Source: JBQTKD01 sp052389435 (lineage in GTDB: Bacteria > Actinomycetota > Actinomycetes > Sporichthyales > Sporichthyaceae). From it: a stretch of DNA of 17,006 nucleotides. Positions 1 through 6,271 of the stretch are shown here, in pieces. Location: the NCBI GenBank assembly GCA_052389435.1, contig JBQTIB010000126.1:1-17006 (forward strand), given 5' to 3'. The position numbers and the translations under genes are program-made. Each line of letters opens with the position of its first letter. Positions within the stretch are counted from its first letter, which is position 1. Below the pieces are notes generated by a model that was not told the origin of the DNA, did no database searches, and saw only the letters and a program-made list of their open reading frames with translations.

Positions 1-1
1 G

Positions 2-871
2 TTAGACGACCCCCCCCCTCTCGGCCGCGGCGTGCCGGTGGGCGCCGAGTTCCCCCCCTACGGGGGGGGCGACGCCCCGGCCCTCGACGGCGATGAGCGC
101 GTCGGTCCCCGAGAAGTGCAGGAAGGCGACGCTGGCGCGGCGGTGTTCCGGTTCGTGGACGCCCGCGGCGAGGTGGGCGCGGACTCCGGTGGACAGGCAT
201 CGGGCCACCGCCTCGTCCGCCGGGCGCGCCAACGGTTCCATCCACGCAAGGTCGGTGCCCAACGGGTCCGAGCGCAACAGGAACGCCTCGCCGACCGACG
301 CGCCGACACACCGCGCAGGGAGCGCGGCGGCGGTGCTCGCCGACACCACGATCTGGCCGTTCTCGGCCAGTCCCTCCGTTCCTACGATGCCGCCCGCGCC
401 GGGACCGAGCACCAGGTAGTCGAGGTGGGAATCGCCGACGAGGAAGAAGTGGAACTCGTCGGTGTGCACGCCGACGGTCATCCGCAGCGTGCCGCGGACC
501 CCCGCGACCTCGATGCGGCCGACGGTGCGCAGACGTTCCCGCATCGCGTAGGCCGATCGCGCGGCGCGTTCGGCGTGCCGGTCTCCCTCGAAGAACAGCA
601 GCAGGGCGTCGCCGCCGAACTTCACCAGGCTGCCGCCGTTGTCGTAGGCGACCCGCAGCAGCGAGTCGAACACCGCGTTGATCGTGCCGACAAGCAGTTC
701 GGCGCCCTCGGGTCCGCGCCGTTGCAGGCGCTCGGAGAGCTTGGTGAAGCCGGAGAGGTCGGCGAAGAGCATGGAGCCGGGGACGGTCCGCACCGGCTCG
801 AACGGAACGCCCGCGAGGTGGCGCAGCACTCCGCGCGGCACGTACGGGTCGAAGGACCGGGCGATCGGCAC
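2..871 (-). CDS. Class III adenylate/guanylate cyclase domain protein, 289 aa, probably truncated or frameshifted
   Basis: The protein should make cAMP or cGMP from the nucleoside triphosphate in the cytoplasm. Residues about 30-190 form a class III cyclase homology domain: the segment MLFADLSGFTKLSERL carries the first metal Asp (D38) and LVKFGGDALL the second (D88). The substrate specificity cannot be read securely. Residues 243-262 (RRASVAFLHFSGTDALI) look like the opening of a second cyclase-like domain, as in tandem-cyclase proteins that often continue into ATPase and TPR regions. The frame instead ends at a TAA in positions 2-4. The last 70 bp contain runs of 8 C, 7 G and 9 G (sense strand), so a frameshift or a sequence error is likely. 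I chose the GTG at 871 because protein similarity begins there and TTAGGATCGATC precedes it, giving either an AGGA ribosome site or a -10 box. Frame upstream of 871 is antisense to the neighbouring phosphoesterase and is not coding. Confidence 0.8.
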   Translation of the reverse strand: MPIARSFDPYVPRGVLRHLAGVPFEPVRTVPGSMLFADLSGFTKLSERLQRRGPEGAELLVGTINAVFDSLLRVAYDNGGSLVKFGGDALLLFFEGDRHAERAARSAYAMRERLRTVGRIEVAGVRGTLRMTVGVHTDEFHFFLVGDSHLDYLVLGPGAGGIVGTEGLAENGQIVVSASTAAALPARCVGASVGEAFLLRSDPLGTDLAWMEPLARPADEAVARCLSTGVRAHLAAGVHEPEHRRASVAFLHFSGTDALIAVEGRGVAPPVGGELGAHRHAAAERGGVV

Positions 872-876
872 GATCG

Positions 877-882
877 ATCCTA
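877..882 (-). promoter_or_regulatory. Candidate -10 box (TAGGAT) of the cyclase gene
   Basis: TAGGAT on the minus strand ends 5 nt before the GTG start. It fits the actinobacterial TANNNT -10 pattern and would give a nearly leaderless mRNA. The same bases (AGGA) could instead be a ribosome binding site, so the two readings compete. I see no convincing -35 box. Confidence 0.35.
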
Positions 883-966
883 AGCAAGATCGGCGCCTCG
901 AGGCCCCGCCACCCGATACGGTCGCGGAGTTGCGGTTCGAAAGTCCTCCTGCCGAGGGACGCGCCG

Positions 967-1689
967 ATGGCCCTGCTGCTCGTTTCCGACCTGCACTACG
1001 CGTTGCGCCAGTACGACTGGCTGGCGTCCCGCGCGCCCGAGTACGAGGCCGTCGTCCTCGCAGGCGACCTGCTGAGCATCGCCGCGCCGGTCGCGGTCGA
1101 GGCGCAGATCGTCGCGATCCGCGCGACGCTGCGCAGGCTGGCGACCATGACCACCGTGATCGCGTGCTCGGGCAACCACGACCTGAACGCGTTGAACGCC
1201 GCCGGGGAGAAAACCGCCGACTGGTTCGACGGGCTCGCCGAGGACGGCGTCGTGACGGACGGTCAGTCGACGATCGTCGGCGACGCGCAGATCTCGGTGC
1301 TGCCCTGGTGGGACGGTCCGGTCGCGCGTGCCGAGTCGGTGGACTTCCTCGCCGGCGTGGACCGTGGGGCCGCACGCCGGTGGCTCTGGGTCTACCACTC
1401 GCCGCCGCAGTCGCTGCTGAGCTGGACCGGCGCCCGCCACTTCGGCGACCCGACGGTTGCCGAATGGATCGAGAAGTGGCGGCCCGACGCGGTCCTGTGC
1501 GGGCACATCCACCAGGCGCCGTTTGCTCCCGACGGATCGTGGGTGGACCGCATCGGGCAGACCTGGGTGTTCAACCCCGGCAAGCAGACCGGTCCGGTTC
1601 CGGCCTGCATCGAACTCGACTTCGACGGCGCAGCGGCGCGCTGGACCTCGATGGTCGGTGCCGAGGATCGAGCCCTGACGGCGTCCTAG
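967..1689 (+). CDS. Calcineurin-like metallophosphoesterase, 240 aa
   Basis: This is a binuclear-metal phosphoesterase of the calcineurin-like superfamily, cytoplasmic, with no signal peptide or membrane segment. The family motifs appear in order: SDLH (D8, H10), AGD (D34), GNHD (N70, H71, D72), YHSPP (H144) and GHIH (H180, H182). These are the metal ligands and catalytic residues of the superfamily. Substrate cannot be told from sequence, since the superfamily includes protein phosphatases, nucleases and cyclic-nucleotide phosphodiesterases. The start is the ATG at 967, preceded by GAGGGA with a 7-nt spacer. It is divergent from the cyclase gene (95 bp between starts), so shared regulation is possible. 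A role in degrading the cyclase product is tempting but not shown by sequence. Its stop lies 1 nt from the stop of the convergent gene. Confidence 0.85.
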   Translation: MALLLVSDLHYALRQYDWLASRAPEYEAVVLAGDLLSIAAPVAVEAQIVAIRATLRRLATMTTVIACSGNHDLNALNAAGEKTADWFDGLAEDGVVTDGQSTIVGDAQISVLPWWDGPVARAESVDFLAGVDRGAARRWLWVYHSPPQSLLSWTGARHFGDPTVAEWIEKWRPDAVLCGHIHQAPFAPDGSWVDRIGQTWVFNPGKQTGPVPACIELDFDGAAARWTSMVGAEDRALTAS

Positions 1690-1690
1690 C

Positions 1691-2170
1691 TCAGTAGTCG
1701 GGCTGATCCGGACGATCGGAGCCGAGCGTGGCCAGGCTCGGACGCACCGCGGTGAGTTCGGAGAGCACGTCGGCCATGAGCCCGAGGTGGGTCTCGGAGT
1801 CGCTGTACTGGTGCCGTAGATCGGCCAGGTAGCCGGTCATGGCGGACAGCCGGGCGGCCAGCAGGCGGGCCATCCCGAGGAGCAGGTCGGGGCTGCCCGT
1901 CGCCTGGGAGGCCGGCATCGAACGGGCGCGGCAGTCGGTGATCGCGAACACGCGCGCAGAGTGCGCGGTGCCGAGCAGCGCGGAGATCTCGCCGAGAAAG
2001 GACCCGGGCTGCGACACCCGCGTCACGAGCACGCCGCCGACCTCGATGCCGACGGTGCCCGCCTCGAGCACGAAGATCGTGCCGGACGTCGTGCCCTCGG
2101 CCATCAGGTCCTCGCCCGCGGCGAACTGACTGACCGGCAGATCCGCGCACAGCGGCAGGATGTCGTCCAC
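1691..2170 (-). CDS. Single-domain cyclic-nucleotide-binding-like protein, 159 aa
   Basis: Residues about 5-90 match the beta-roll of the CRP/cNMP-binding fold. The phosphate-binding cassette is FLGEISALLGTAHSARV (residues 58-74), with the conserved Gly60-Glu61. By hand alignment to CRP, the position of the phosphate-contacting Arg is His70, so canonical cAMP binding is doubtful. There is no helix-turn-helix; the C-terminal 70 residues look helical and end in a polar tail rich in Asp and Pro. It is therefore not a standard CRP/FNR regulator but a stand-alone sensor-like domain. The GTG at 2170 is chosen because TAGGGT lies 6 nt upstream, the arrangement of a leaderless transcript, and because the fold begins right after it. 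The ligand is unknown. Confidence 0.75.
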   Translation of the reverse strand: MDDILPLCADLPVSQFAAGEDLMAEGTTSGTIFVLEAGTVGIEVGGVLVTRVSQPGSFLGEISALLGTAHSARVFAITDCRARSMPASQATGSPDLLLGMARLLAARLSAMTGYLADLRHQYSDSETHLGLMADVLSELTAVRPSLATLGSDRPDQPDY

Positions 2171-2176
2171 GGCTAG

Positions 2177-2182
2177 ACCCTA
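2177..2182 (-). promoter_or_regulatory. Candidate -10 box (TAGGGT), leaderless start of the CNB-like gene
   Basis: TAGGGT on the minus strand is separated by 6 nt (CTAGCC) from the GTG at 2170, placing the expected transcription start on the start codon itself. The same hexamer precedes pyk, ppk2 and the glutaminase gene at 6-7 nt. No clear -35 box was seen. Confidence 0.55.
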
Positions 2183-2192
2183 GACCTGTCCG

Positions 2193-2396
2193 CTAGAGCA
2201 CGTCGACGTGCAGGTCCACGGTCTCGACCGCTCGCCGACGACCCTCCCAACGCACGTTCTCCCCGCGTTGGGCGCCGCGCGAGTGGGCGATCCCCCAGGA
2301 CACCTGGACCGGAGCGGCGCAGGGCCCGCACAGCACGTCGTCGGTCATCGGCGGGGTGGCTTCGCAGTGTTGGCAGCGCTGCGCCGAGGGGGCCAT
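2193..2396 (-). CDS. Small CxxC...CxxC (zinc-ribbon-like) protein, 67 aa, function unknown
   Basis: I do not recognise a named family. The 67-residue product has two cysteine pairs near the N-terminus, CQHC (8-11) and CGPC (23-26), separated by 11 residues. This is the spacing of a small zinc-ribbon or zinc-knuckle. The remainder is hydrophilic with several Arg residues and ends in alternating Val/Asp. Almost every codon ends in G or C, supporting real coding in this frame. The start is uncertain: the ATG at 2396 has GGAG only 1 nt upstream, while an in-frame GTG at 2447 would add 17 residues. It is divergent from the ppk2-type gene and ends 23 nt before the GTG of the CNB-like gene on the same strand, though that gene seems to have its own promoter. 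Metal binding is inferred from the cysteines only. Confidence 0.6.
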   Translation of the reverse strand: MAPSAQRCQHCEATPPMTDDVLCGPCAAPVQVSWGIAHSRGAQRGENVRWEGRRRAVETVDLHVDVL

Positions 2397-2447
2397 GCTC
2401 CAGCATCGCCCGCGGCGCGCGGCCCGGCAAGCCGCAGCGCCGCTCAC

Positions 2448-2453
2448 TAGGGT
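2448..2453 (+). promoter_or_regulatory. Candidate -10 box (TAGGGT), leaderless start of the PPK2 gene
   Basis: TAGGGT lies 7 nt before the ATG at 2461. The spacer CGAGGGC contains a GAGGG run too close to the ATG to be a normal ribosome site, so a leaderless transcript is the simplest reading. AGGG at 2449-2452 with an 8-nt spacer is the alternative, as a ribosome site. Confidence 0.5.
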
Positions 2454-2460
2454 CGAGGGC

Positions 2461-3336
2461 ATGAACGGGAAATCGACATCGGGGCCGGCCCCAGCGGAGT
2501 TGGGGAAGCTGCTACGCGTCCAGGGAGGTGCTCTCGACCTCGCGGCGCTCGATCCGCGTTCCACGCCGGGCTTCGACGGCGACAAGGCCACGGCCGTCGC
2601 GGCGGTTGCCGAACTCGGCCCCGAGCTGGCCGAGCTGCAGGAGCGACTGTTCGCGCAGGGGATCTCGGGCGGCACCCGTTCCCTGCTGCTGGTGCTCCAG
2701 GGCATGGACACCTCCGGCAAGGGCGGGACCGTGCGGAACGTCGTCGGGCTCGTCGATCCGCAGGGCGTACGGATTGCGGGCTTCAAGAAGCCGACCGAGG
2801 AGGAGTTGGCGCACGACTTCCTCTGGCGAATTCGCCGGGCGCTGCCGGGTCCGGGAATGCTCGGCGTCTTCGACCGCTCGCACTACGAGAGCGTGCTCAT
2901 CGAGCGGGTGCGCAATCTCGTGCCGCCGGAGCAGTGGGTCACCTACTACGACGCGATCAACCTCTTCGAGGCCGAGTTGGTCGCGGCCGGGACTCCGGTG
3001 CTGAAGATCTGCCTGCACATCGACGCCGACATCCAGAAGGAGCGGCTGCTGGCCCGGCTCGACAACCCGGCGAAGCACTGGAAGTTCAACGAGGGCGACC
3101 TGGTCGAGCGGCGGGTCTGGTCGGCCTACCGCGAGGCCTACGAGGTGGCGCTGACACGGTGCGACACCGAGGCCGCGCCCTGGTACGTCGTGCCGGCCGG
3201 ACGCAAGTGGTACCGCGACTGGGCGGTTGCGACGCTGCTGCGCGACGCCCTGCTCGCCATGGACCTCGACTGGCCCGATCCGGGCCTGGACGTGCCCGCG
3301 CTGCGCGCTCGCCTGGAGACCGAACAGCCGACCTGA
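2461..3336 (+). CDS. ppk2: Polyphosphate kinase 2 family (polyphosphate:nucleotide phosphotransferase), 291 aa
   Basis: PPK2 enzymes transfer phosphate from inorganic polyphosphate to nucleoside mono- or diphosphates, or the reverse. The P-loop fold is clear: Walker A GMDTSGKGGT (81-90) and Walker B GVFDRSHYE (135-143, with D138 and R139). The FKKPTEEELAHDFLWR segment (108-123) is typical of the family, and the lid region runs through HWKFNEGD and YVVPAGRKWYRDW (242-254). The length of about 290 residues is normal for a one-domain PPK2. Whether it prefers ADP/GDP or AMP cannot be read securely. Start at ATG 2461 is supported by the leaderless-type TAGGGT and by loss of similarity upstream. 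It is divergent from the small CxxC gene and converges on pyk with 7 nt between stops. The symbol is a family name only. Confidence 0.88.
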   Translation: MNGKSTSGPAPAELGKLLRVQGGALDLAALDPRSTPGFDGDKATAVAAVAELGPELAELQERLFAQGISGGTRSLLLVLQGMDTSGKGGTVRNVVGLVDPQGVRIAGFKKPTEEELAHDFLWRIRRALPGPGMLGVFDRSHYESVLIERVRNLVPPEQWVTYYDAINLFEAELVAAGTPVLKICLHIDADIQKERLLARLDNPAKHWKFNEGDLVERRVWSAYREAYEVALTRCDTEAAPWYVVPAGRKWYRDWAVATLLRDALLAMDLDWPDPGLDVPALRARLETEQPT

Positions 3337-3343
3337 CGGTGTG

Positions 3344-4786
3344 TCAGTCGACGTAGGCGGGGTGGGTCAGGTTCACCGCGTCGCCGATGCGGTGCACGCG
3401 CATCGCGTTGGTGCCGCCGACGATTCCGGGCGGGCTGCCGGCGACGATGACGACCTTGTCGCCCTCCTTGCAGCGCCCGAGGGCGAGCAGTGCCTCGTCG
3501 ACCTGACGGACCATCTCGTCGGTGTGGCCAACCGAGGGCACCAGGAAGGTCTCGACACCCCAGGTGAGCGCGAGCTGGTTGCGCACCGCGCCCTCGGGGG
3601 TGAAGGCGAGCAGCGGAATGGGCGAGCGATGCCGGGCCAGCCGCCGGGCGGTGTCGCCGCTCTGGGTGAACGCGACGAGGAACTTCGCGTTCACGGCCGC
3701 GCCGACCTCGGCGGCAGCCCGGGCGATCGCGGCGCCCTGCGTCTGCGGCGGTCCCATGTCGGGTGCGAGCATGGTGAGCGTGTCGTCCTCGACGGCCCGC
3801 GCGATGCGGCCCATCGTCTCGATCGCGATGAGCGGGTACCGGCCCACGCTGGTCTCGCCGGAGAGCATGACCGCGTCGGCGCCGTCGAGGACGGCGTTGG
3901 CGACATCCGAGGTCTCGGCGCGGGTCGGCCGCGGCTCGGTGATCATCGAGTCGAGCATCTGCGTGGCGACGATGACCGGCTTGGCCCGCAGCCGAGTGCG
4001 CCAGATCGCACGCTTCTGCACCAGGGGCACGTCCCAGAGCGGCAGTTCCACGCCGAGGTCGCCGCGGGCGACCATCAGGCCGTCGAAGGCGTCGATGATC
4101 TCGTCGAGGTTCGCCACCGCCTGCGGCTTCTCGATCTTCGCGATCACCGGCAGTCGCACGCCCTCCTCGTCCATGACCGCGTGCACCAACTCGATGTCCC
4201 GGGCGTCGCGGACGAAGGACAGCGCGATCATGTCCGCGCGCAGGTGCAGCGCCCAGCGCAGGTCCTCGATGTCCTTCTCGGACAGGGCGGGGACGCTCAC
4301 CGCGACGCCGGGCAGGTTCAGGCCCTTGTTGTTCGAGATCGGACCGCCGTCGAGAACGCGCGTGCGCACGTCGGTGCCGTCGACAGAGAGGACCTCGAAG
4401 CTGAGGCGCCCGTCGTCGACGAGGATGCGATCCCCCGCCGAGACGTCGCCCGGCAGTCCCTCGTAGGACGTCGACACGATCTGGTCGGTGCCGGGCACGT
4501 CCCGGGTGGTGACGACGAACTCCTGGCCGGGCCGCAGGACAGTGCCCGGCTCGGCGAAGCGGCCGATGCGAATTTTGGGGCCCTGCAGGTCGACGAGGAC
4601 CCCGACGGCGCGGCCGGCGGCGTCGGAGGCCGCGCGCACGCGGGAGTAGCGGATCTCGTGCTCGGCGTGCGATCCGTGGCTGAGGTTGAGCCGGGCGATG
4701 TCCATCCCCACGCTCACCGCCGCGCGGATCGCCTCCTCGCTGTCGGTGACCGGACCGAGGGTGACGACGATCTTCGCGCGACGCAT
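3344..4786 (-). CDS. pyk: Pyruvate kinase, 480 aa
   Basis: The enzyme converts phosphoenolpyruvate and ADP to pyruvate and ATP, the last step of glycolysis. The N-terminus MRRAKIVVTLGP and the substrate segment ARLNLSHG (R32, N34, S36) are standard, as are DLQGPKIRIG (67-75), the catalytic AKIEKP (K217, metal ligand E219), MVARGDLGVE (metal ligand D243) and ATQMLDSM (T275). SNNKGLNLPG (151-160) lies at the B/A domain junction. The residues after about 345 form the allosteric C domain. Length and motifs are complete, and no key residue is missing. The ATG at 4786 is preceded at 6 nt by TAGGGT, so the mRNA is probably leaderless. Divergent from the secreted hydrolase gene across 288 bp and convergent with the PPK2 gene. 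Confidence 0.97.
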   Translation of the reverse strand: MRRAKIVVTLGPVTDSEEAIRAAVSVGMDIARLNLSHGSHAEHEIRYSRVRAASDAAGRAVGVLVDLQGPKIRIGRFAEPGTVLRPGQEFVVTTRDVPGTDQIVSTSYEGLPGDVSAGDRILVDDGRLSFEVLSVDGTDVRTRVLDGGPISNNKGLNLPGVAVSVPALSEKDIEDLRWALHLRADMIALSFVRDARDIELVHAVMDEEGVRLPVIAKIEKPQAVANLDEIIDAFDGLMVARGDLGVELPLWDVPLVQKRAIWRTRLRAKPVIVATQMLDSMITEPRPTRAETSDVANAVLDGADAVMLSGETSVGRYPLIAIETMGRIARAVEDDTLTMLAPDMGPPQTQGAAIARAAAEVGAAVNAKFLVAFTQSGDTARRLARHRSPIPLLAFTPEGAVRNQLALTWGVETFLVPSVGHTDEMVRQVDEALLALGRCKEGDKVVIVAGSPPGIVGGTNAMRVHRIGDAVNLTHPAYVD

Positions 4787-5074
4787 GCTGCGACCCTACG
4801 CAGCGCCGTGTTGCACCCGGGTGTCCGTCGCGTGGATTCGCGCTGTGATCTCTTCGGTTGTGGCCTACGCCTCAACCGGCGCAGACATTCACAACATCCG
4901 CTCCGGCGCAAGCGGCCCAGCGGGGGGACCCCCACGCATTTTCGCCGGCACTTTCGAGCGGTGCGGGGTGATTCGCCACAACTGGCGGATTCCCACACGT
5001 CGTCTGACGAAGCGACTCCGAATGCGGCCGATCGAGGCAAGCAGCGTCTCGACCATCCCGGCCTTGGAGCTCCC
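4787..5074. other. 288-bp divergent intergenic region between pyk and the secreted hydrolase gene
   Basis: It holds the pyk -10 box at its left end and must hold the hydrolase promoter, which I could not place. A small perfect inverted repeat CGCCA-CAAC-TGGCG lies at 4974-4987, about 90 nt before the hydrolase ATG, and could be an operator half-pair. Base composition is somewhat lower in GC and has more TTC and ACA words than the genes. No convincing small gene was found. Confidence 0.5.
4793..4798 (-). promoter_or_regulatory. Candidate -10 box (TAGGGT), leaderless start of pyk
   Basis: TAGGGT on the minus strand lies exactly 6 nt (CGCAGC) before the pyk ATG, and no ribosome site is visible between them. 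This is the expected geometry for an actinobacterial leaderless transcript. No strong -35 hexamer was recognised upstream. Confidence 0.6.
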
Positions 5075-6184
5075 ATGCGCACCGCACCGCGACGTACCAG
5101 ACGAGCCGTAGTGGCGACGGCCGCGGCCCTCGCCCTCCTTCCGCTGACGGTCGGTGGCGGCACCGCGATCGCCGGCCCCGCCGCCGACTCCGCGGGACGC
5201 CCCGAACCGCTACCCGGCGACCCGAAGCTGTCGGACTACAAGGCTCCGGTCTCGGATGCGAAGGTCACGGTCAAGCCGATCGACTTCGAGGTCGAGAACC
5301 TCCTGGAACCCGGCTCCTCCTACACCCTGCGCGGCTTCCTCTACGAGCCCAAGGGCAAGGCGAACTGCAAGTCCTCGATCCTGCAGGCCAACCACGCGTT
5401 GACCACGGGTGCCTGGTACTGGGACATCCCGTTCGAGCAGCAGAAGTACTCGATCGCCCGCAAGGTCGCCGCTTCCGGCATCCCGTTCCTCTCCCTGAAC
5501 AAGCTGGGCTACGGCCAGCCCGACCACCCCTTCCGCGCCTCGGACGAGCCCCCGGGCAAGACGGTGACCATCCAGGCCCTGGCGCACGCGAGCCACCAGG
5601 TGACCCAGCAACTGCGGGAGATGGGCTACCAGCACGTCGGTCTGATCGGGCACTCGGCCGGCAGCGAGGAGTCGGAGATCCACGCCGGGATGTACAAGGA
5701 CGTGGACGCGCTGATCCTGTCCGGGTTCACCCACCTCGCCACGGCCGGGTTCGCCTCGGACTTCGCCGCGAACGAGATCCCCCGCGCGATGGCGGAGGAC
5801 TACCCCTACTTCTGGGGCACCATCGAAAAGCGGGACAGCTTCCTGTTCACCGACCAGGCCGACCCCAAGCTCGTGAAGGCCCTGCACCCGCTGGTGAACG
5901 AGACCCCGTCCGGCGAGATCCTGTCGATCGGCCCGCAGCCCTCGCGCGCCTTCGCCACCCAGGTGGAGGTACCGGTGCTGACGCTGATCGCGGAGGAGGA
6001 CGCCATCTTCGACAAGGCCGGCGCTCCGCTCGACGAGGCCGCGTTCGTCAACACCGACGACGTCACGTACATCAACTACCCGGGCATCGGCCACGGGGTG
6101 GAGTTCCACCGCAACGGCCCCGAGGTCACCGGCGACGTCGTGCAGTGGCTCAAGGACCGCCCGGAGGCCATGCCCTCCTGCTGA
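5075..6184 (+). CDS. Secreted alpha/beta hydrolase (lipase/esterase-like), 369 aa
   Basis: The N-terminus is a signal peptide: basic MRTAPRRTRR, hydrophobic core about residues 11-28, and an AIA-G cleavage site near residue 33. The arginine pairs suggest possible Tat export, but this is not decisive. The mature part is an alpha/beta hydrolase: nucleophile elbow GHSAGS (Ser194), probable catalytic Asp309 in LIAEEDAIFD (D313 is an alternative) and His340 in PGIGHGVEFH. HALTTGAWYWD (107-117) is the likely oxyanion region. An ester or lipid substrate is inferred from the fold; the true substrate is unknown. Two cysteines are left in the mature protein, Cys98 and the terminal Cys369, and could form a disulfide. 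Start ATG 5075 has GGAG at 5066-5069 with a 5-nt spacer and is the only start that gives a full signal peptide. It converges with gltD. Confidence 0.85.
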   Translation: MRTAPRRTRRAVVATAAALALLPLTVGGGTAIAGPAADSAGRPEPLPGDPKLSDYKAPVSDAKVTVKPIDFEVENLLEPGSSYTLRGFLYEPKGKANCKSSILQANHALTTGAWYWDIPFEQQKYSIARKVAASGIPFLSLNKLGYGQPDHPFRASDEPPGKTVTIQALAHASHQVTQQLREMGYQHVGLIGHSAGSEESEIHAGMYKDVDALILSGFTHLATAGFASDFAANEIPRAMAEDYPYFWGTIEKRDSFLFTDQADPKLVKALHPLVNETPSGEILSIGPQPSRAFATQVEVPVLTLIAEEDAIFDKAGAPLDEAAFVNTDDVTYINYPGIGHGVEFHRNGPEVTGDVVQWLKDRPEAMPSC

Positions 6185-6210
6185 CCAGTGTCCTGAAAAT
6201 GGCCATCCAA

Positions 6211-6259
6211 GGCAGGGTTTCGCGCCCTACAACCTGGGTCGTAGGGCGCGGAGCCTGCC
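6211..6259. terminator. Two-tier hairpin between the convergent hydrolase gene and gltD, likely bidirectional terminator
   Basis: CGCGCCCTAC (6221-6230) and GTAGGGCGCG (6241-6250) form a perfect 10-bp stem with a 10-nt loop. Outside it, GGCAGG (6211-6216) pairs perfectly with CCTGCC (6254-6259) across a short asymmetric internal loop. The hairpin sits 26 nt after the hydrolase stop and 12 nt beyond the gltD stop, with no T tract on either side. T-less stems are common at actinobacterial gene ends, so it probably ends transcription from both directions. Confidence 0.75.
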
Positions 6260-6271
6260 GAAGATGGAGTG

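Noticed and set aside
872..1375. Upstream extension of the cyclase frame
   Set aside because: It is antisense to the metallophosphoesterase and Arg/Pro-rich; cyclase similarity begins near 871.
4840..4900. Possible CRP site before the hydrolase gene (TGTGA and TCACA words)
   Set aside because: The two half-sites are about 40 bp apart, not in the required 16-bp palindrome.
4920..4936. GGGGGG-A-CCCCC palindrome in the intergenic region
   Set aside because: A simple homopolymer pair in high-GC DNA; no stop codon or gene end nearby to make it a terminator.
3227..6184. Single 985-codon plus-strand frame ending with the hydrolase
   Set aside because: Only the part from 5075 is protein-like and it begins with a signal peptide and ribosome site. 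The first 600 codons are antisense to pyruvate kinase.
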